Origin: Pseudorhizobium endolithicum
GTDB taxonomy: Bacteria; Pseudomonadota; Alphaproteobacteria; Rhizobiales; Rhizobiaceae
Assembly (NCBI RefSeq): GCF_902153245.2
Contig: NZ_CABFWF030000012.1
Span: forward strand, 312,501-376,500
Direction: 5' to 3'
Length of the DNA stretch: 64,000 nucleotides
A model generated the notes under the pieces. It worked only from the letters and a program-made list of their open reading frames with translations, was not told the origin of the DNA and did not search any database. Positions 60,265 to 64,000 of this stretch are shown here, in pieces. A program made the translations under genes and the position numbers. Position 1 is the stretch's first letter, and every line of letters starts with the position of its first letter.

Positions 60265-60324
60265 GTTTTCGCCGTGTCTCCCGCCCCGACTATCGAGGCG
60301 ATTTGGGGCAGGAGGATGTCGTTG

Positions 60325-61545
60325 TCAACGTAGCGCCTTGAGGAGCGATTGCGAAGGTTGTCCGTCGGCCTGCATGCCCAGCCGTTGCTGGATCGCGGAG
60401 ATGGCGGCCTTCGAGCCGGAACCGAAATTGCCGTCGATCTCGCCCTCGTAGTAGCCGAGCTGCTTCAGCTTGGTCTGCAGCTCGAACTTCTCGACGATAT
60501 CGAGCGTGCCGTCCGGGCGCGGCCAGCGCTGGTGCAGACCGCCATAGCCGGCGATCTGATCGGCAAGCATGCCGACGGCCAGGGCATAGCTGTCGGCGGC
60601 GTTGTAGCGCTTGATGACGAAGAAGTTGCGGGTCATCAGGAAGGCGGGGCCGTTCGCGCCGGCCATGAGCTTCAGCTCCGCCCGGTCGCCGCCGCGCGGG
60701 AATGGCTTGCCGTTGGGACGCGTGAAGCCGAGGGCCGCCCATTGCGCCAGCGTCTTGGTCTGCCCTTCATACTTCGCCGCGCCGCGGGGCAGGACCGCTT
60801 CGTAGCCCCAGGTCTTGCCCGTCTGCCAGCCGTTCTTCTTCAGGAGATTGGCGGAGGTCGCCAGCGCGTCGGGTACGGAATTCCAGATGTCGGCGCGGCC
60901 GTTTCCGTCGGCGTCGAACTTGTAGAGCAGGTAGCTCGACGGGATGAACTGGGTATGACCCATCGCGCCCGCCCAGGAGCCGGTGAGGTGCTTCGGCGAA
61001 ATCTCCCCGGACTGGAGGATCTTCAGCGCCGCGACCAACTGGGTACGGGCGAACTTGGCTCGTTTCGGGTCACCCCAGGCAAGCGTTGCGAGCGCCTGCG
61101 GCACATGGTGGAGCCGGTCCGGCTTCTCCAGCACGGCGCCGTAATTCGATTCCATCGACCAGATGGCGAGAAGGATATGCCTGTCGACGCCGAAGTGGCG
61201 CTCCAGCGCAGCAAGGGTGCGGCCGTGCTTGGCGAGCATCTCCTGGCCGATCCTGACCGTATAGGGATTGACGCGCGAATCCAGGTAGTCCCAGATCTGC
61301 GACTTGAATTCGGGCTGGTAGGCCGCCTTCTCCAGGACCGCCCTGTCGGGGCTGGAAATGCCCGCAAACGCCTTCTCATAGGTGGAGCGGCTGATCCCGC
61401 TCTTGGCAGCCGTGGCATAAAAATCGGCTATCCAAGACTTGAAACCAGCATCGGCCCGGGCATCTAACGGATGGGCCGCCAGCGTTGCTCCTGCGATCAG
61501 GGCGAGGGCGAGTCCGCGAAAGCGATAGGTGCGAAACATGGTCAT
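60325..61545 (-). CDS. Lytic murein transglycosylase (MltB-like) with peptidoglycan-binding domain
   Basis: The roughly 406-residue secreted protein has a signal peptide (RFRGLALALIAGATLAAHPLDARA), an MltB/SLT_2 domain with the catalytic Glu in IWSMESNYGAVLE and GAMGHTQFIPSSY, and a C-terminal PG_binding_1 domain (LGYYEGEIDGNFGSGSKAAI). It cuts peptidoglycan strands to 1,6-anhydromuropeptides in the periplasm. ATG 61545 is chosen, with 61539 as an alternative. It is divergent from galU. Confidence 0.92.
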   Translation of the reverse strand: MTMFRTYRFRGLALALIAGATLAAHPLDARADAGFKSWIADFYATAAKSGISRSTYEKAFAGISSPDRAVLEKAAYQPEFKSQIWDYLDSRVNPYTVRIGQEMLAKHGRTLAALERHFGVDRHILLAIWSMESNYGAVLEKPDRLHHVPQALATLAWGDPKRAKFARTQLVAALKILQSGEISPKHLTGSWAGAMGHTQFIPSSYLLYKFDADGNGRADIWNSVPDALATSANLLKKNGWQTGKTWGYEAVLPRGAAKYEGQTKTLAQWAALGFTRPNGKPFPRGGDRAELKLMAGANGPAFLMTRNFFVIKRYNAADSYALAVGMLADQIAGYGGLHQRWPRPDGTLDIVEKFELQTKLKQLGYYEGEIDGNFGSGSKAAISAIQQRLGMQADGQPSQSLLKALR

Positions 61546-61745
61546 GGGCAAACGTATCCGTAGCTCTTCAGGTTCATGCTTCACCGAGCGTGATGTCCGG
61601 CTTAACGAATGAATAACAGCACAGAGTCAACAAACCCTTTACCATAGAAGCCCGGCTGGCGTCACCGTTGGTGAAATCGTAGCATTTCGGCCCTAGATGA
61701 CGCGATCGTGAGTTGGCACCATGAGGAGTGCTCCAGGAGGTATGC

Positions 61746-62630
61746 GTGGCACAAAAGAAGATACGTAAGGCTGTATTCCCGGTTGCCGGGCTCGGGACGC
61801 GGTTCCTGCCGGCGACGAAGGCCGTGCCGAAGGAAATGCTGACGGTCGTCGACAAGCCGGTCATCCAGTACGTCGTCGATGAGGCGGCCGAAGCCGGCAT
61901 CGAACACTTCGTTTTCGTCACCGGCCGCGGCAAGGGCGTCATCGAGGACTATTTCGACATACAGTACGAGCTGGAGCAGATGCTGCGCGAGCGCAACAAG
62001 AATGCCGAACTCAGCCTGCTCGCGGACCTCCTGCCGACCGCCGGCACTGCGAGCTTCACGCGCCAGCAGATCCCGCTCGGCCTCGGCCACGCCGTCTGGT
62101 GCGCCCGCGACATCGTCGGCAACGAACCTTTCGCCGTGCTGCTTCCGGACATGATCATGTCGTCGGAGAAGAGCTGCCTCAAGGGCATGGTCGAGCTCTA
62201 CGAACAGACCGGTGGCAACGTGCTTGCCGTCGAGGAGTGTGACCCGGAGCAGGCTCACAAATACGGCATCGTCGGTGTCGGCGAGAAGGTGGGCGAAGGC
62301 TTCAGGATCACCGAGATGGTGGAGAAGCCCGCCAAGGGTACGGCGCCCTCGAACTTCTACATCAACGGGCGCTACATCCTGCAGCCCGAGATCTTCGGCA
62401 TCCTGGAGACGCAGGAGCGCGGCGCCGGCAACGAGATCCAATTGACCGACGGCATGCTGGCGCTGGCGAGAAACCAGGAGTTCGCGGCCTACCACTTCAA
62501 GGGCGAAACCTTCGACTGCGGCGCCAAGGACGGCTTCATCCTGGCCAACCTCGCCTTCGCCCTGCAACGCAGCGACATCCGCCCCGCGATCGAAGGGCCG
62601 CTCAAGGATATGGTTTCGCGGCTGGCATAG
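61746..62630 (+). CDS. galU: UTP-glucose-1-phosphate uridylyltransferase
   Basis: The 294-residue enzyme has the nucleotidyltransferase motif [18 protein letters not shown] and [19 protein letters not shown] and MVEKPAKG. It makes UDP-glucose for exopolysaccharides, cyclic glucans and LPS. The start is GTG at 61746 with AGGAGG seven bases upstream; the longer frame is an artefact. Confidence 0.96.
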   Translation: MAQKKIRKAVFPVAGLGTRFLPATKAVPKEMLTVVDKPVIQYVVDEAAEAGIEHFVFVTGRGKGVIEDYFDIQYELEQMLRERNKNAELSLLADLLPTAGTASFTRQQIPLGLGHAVWCARDIVGNEPFAVLLPDMIMSSEKSCLKGMVELYEQTGGNVLAVEECDPEQAHKYGIVGVGEKVGEGFRITEMVEKPAKGTAPSNFYINGRYILQPEIFGILETQERGAGNEIQLTDGMLALARNQEFAAYHFKGETFDCGAKDGFILANLAFALQRSDIRPAIEGPLKDMVSRLA

Positions 62631-62659
62631 CCGGCCTGGAATCATCGCCGATCGCCGCA

Positions 62660-62684
62660 AACGCCCGCTCCCGCAGCGGGCGTT
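62660..62684. terminator. Stem-loop between convergent galU and the beta-barrel gene
   Basis: AACGCCCGCT (62660-62669) and AGCGGGCGTT (62675-62684) make a perfect 10-bp stem with a five-base loop, 30 bases past galU. No long T-run follows on the plus strand, so it may act in both directions but weakly. Confidence 0.6.
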
Positions 62685-62685
62685 C

Positions 62686-64000
62686 TCACTTCCGCAGGGT
62701 CAGGCCCACGCCCGCGCGCAGCGTATCGGTGTCGTCGCCGCTGCGCAACGTCTGCTCGTATTCCACATCGCCGGTCAGATCGAGATAGGGGTTGATCGCC
62801 CAGGCAAGACCAGCTCCGGCGCTCCAGGTGGTCTCGTCTTCGCCTTCAGGGAAATCCCGCAGCGTCGCACCGCCCGTCAGGCGGCCGACCAGCCTATGAC
62901 GCAACTGGTGCGTCAGGACCGCCGTCAGGTCGTATTCCGCCCAGCCGCTGGCGCCTGGTGCCGTTGCATCCTGCAACGTCGTGCGCAAAGCAAGCTCCAC
63001 GTCGGTTCCCCGTTGGGGAGACCAGACGGCGCGGCCGTCGAGGGTCAGGCCGTCGAGGTGGGCGAGGCGCGCGTCGTCATAGTCCACCCGCTCGTAGCCG
63101 GCGGCCAGTTCACCGCGCAGCTTCTCGCCGAGATCGAATTCCACGCCCGCCCGTGCGAGGGAGCGCCAGGCGGAGCGTTCATAGCCGCTGGAATCATACC
63201 GGTCGTCATAGACGCTGCGGCCGCCGCCGACTTCCACAAAGGGTACGAGAGCGGGAGAGAGCGCATAACCCAGCCGCAACCTGCCGTCGACGGTCGTGCG
63301 GTTGCGGTCGCCGAGATCAAGCGAGGAGCCGTCCTGCAGCTCGGCATCCGTGTATACCTCCCGGCTGACGCCGACGCCGGCGAGGCCGCGGATCAGGCCG
63401 GCATCCCGTTCGAGGGTCAGGCCGGTATCGAACTGATGGACGCCGGACTGCACAGTCGCGCCGCCAATGGCGTTCGGGTCGTCGTTGTCTTCGCGCTCGA
63501 AACTGTATCCCGCTGAGAGGTTCGCTACGGTGTCGTCGGCGAGATCCAGCCGCAGATTCGCATCGAGGCGTCCTTCCGGCTCGATGTCGTCACGGTTGCC
63601 GATATCGCGTTCAAAGGTGCCTTCGCCATCGATGGAGAGTTCGTGCCGCGACCAGTCGGAGGTCAACGTGCCGCGGATGGCGGTGGAGAGATAGTCGCGC
63701 CTGGTCTTCACGTCGCCGGTGCGGATCGTCTCCCGGTTTATCGTCTGGCTGACCGAGGGCCGTAGCATGAAGGTGCCGAGGCGGATGCCGGTGGGGTCGC
63801 CGGGCAAGGCCGGCGCTTCGCCCGCATCGATAGGGCCGAGAGGCTCGTCGAAAGGCTGGTTGAGATCCTCTTCATAGGGAGGGTCCAGATCGGTGGATAT
63901 GGCAGGCGACCGCTCCGCCGACGAGATGGAGGCGGTGGTGGGGTCGGCGTCCGGGGCCGCGGCCTGATCGGCCGTATTGCCGGCGGCGGAGGGGATCGCC
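62686..64000 (-). CDS. Outer-membrane beta-barrel protein (BBP2-like), 5' end beyond the window
   Basis: The frame stays open from 62686 to the right edge. The C-terminal part is a series of amphipathic beta-strands (RLDANLRLDLADDTVANLSAGY, ELAAGYERVDYDDARLAHLDG, LTHQLRHRLVGRLTGGATL) ending in the aromatic/charged GVGLTLRK, typical of the putative beta-barrel porin 2 family. Before it, residues encoded by about 63790-64000 are a Pro/Asp/Ala/Glu-rich linker. The true N-terminus (signal peptide) lies outside the window. It is convergent with galU. Confidence 0.8.
   Translation of the reverse strand, partial: AIPSAAGNTADQAAAPDADPTTASISSAERSPAISTDLDPPYEEDLNQPFDEPLGPIDAGEAPALPGDPTGIRLGTFMLRPSVSQTINRETIRTGDVKTRRDYLSTAIRGTLTSDWSRHELSIDGEGTFERDIGNRDDIEPEGRLDANLRLDLADDTVANLSAGYSFEREDNDDPNAIGGATVQSGVHQFDTGLTLERDAGLIRGLAGVGVSREVYTDAELQDGSSLDLGDRNRTTVDGRLRLGYALSPALVPFVEVGGGRSVYDDRYDSSGYERSAWRSLARAGVEFDLGEKLRGELAAGYERVDYDDARLAHLDGLTLDGRAVWSPQRGTDVELALRTTLQDATAPGASGWAEYDLTAVLTHQLRHRLVGRLTGGATLRDFPEGEDETTWSAGAGLAWAINPYLDLTGDVEYEQTLRSGDDTDTLRAGVGLTLRK

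Overview
The window is high-GC chromosomal DNA from an alphaproteobacterium, most likely a member of the Rhizobiaceae (Rhizobium/Sinorhizobium/Shinella relatives). This rests on gene content: a glgP-glgB-glgC-glgA-pgm glycogen operon, split pntAA/pntAB/pntB transhydrogenase, soxBDAG sarcosine oxidase, the cell-cycle regulator cpdR, an mmgR/suhB (alpha-r8) small RNA, and a small heat-shock gene with a ROSE-type leader. The genus is not assigned. I see no insertion sequence, prophage, integrase or CRISPR array. Coding density is high and nearly every long overlapping antisense frame is a high-GC shadow.

Left part (1-9.8 kb): the tail of an unknown gene, then a minus-strand operon running cobW-type metal GTPase, WD40 protein, spermidine-synthase-like protein. 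A vapBC module with a frameshifted toxin follows, then a creatininase-family hydrolase divergent from a MarR regulator, a LacI regulator with a 2-hydroxyacid dehydrogenase, a class I glutamine amidotransferase-like hydrolase, and a TRAP-transporter binding protein facing its own permease genes.

Middle (9.8-30 kb): TRAP dctM/dctQ, a membrane PAS-GGDEF-EAL protein followed by a FeeM-like N-acyl amino acid synthase, an aa3 oxidase subunit IV and the pnt operon, an intact vapBC pair with a clear promoter and operator, a luciferase-like monooxygenase, a TPR lipoprotein, rpsU, and the sarcosine oxidase operon. A minus-strand run begins near 28.6 kb (in transcription order: maoC, cfa, and two small membrane proteins).

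Glycogen and envelope block (30-45 kb, all minus strand): glgP, glgB, glgC, glgA, pgm and glgX are packed head to tail, with a MaoC hydratase directly downstream. Upstream lie a TadG-like von Willebrand protein and the GDP-mannose enzyme ManC.

Right part (45-64 kb): DUF1328 protein, tRNA-Val(GAC), cpdR, an N-formylglutamate amidohydrolase, the mmgR-like sRNA, a histidinol-phosphatase-type IMPase, an alpha/beta hydrolase, an hsp20 gene with RpoH promoter and ROSE-like leader, mazEF, threonine aldolase, gltB and gltD separated by a vapBC module, a DUF459 protein with a lytic transglycosylase, galU, and an outer-membrane beta-barrel gene cut by the window edge.

The main themes are carbon storage (glycogen synthesis and breakdown), nitrogen assimilation (GOGAT), redox balance (transhydrogenase), one-carbon/methylamine catabolism (sarcosine oxidase) and four type II toxin-antitoxin modules, one of them broken, placed between housekeeping genes. 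Start codons were refined from ribosome-binding sites and family N-termini wherever the longest frame began too early.
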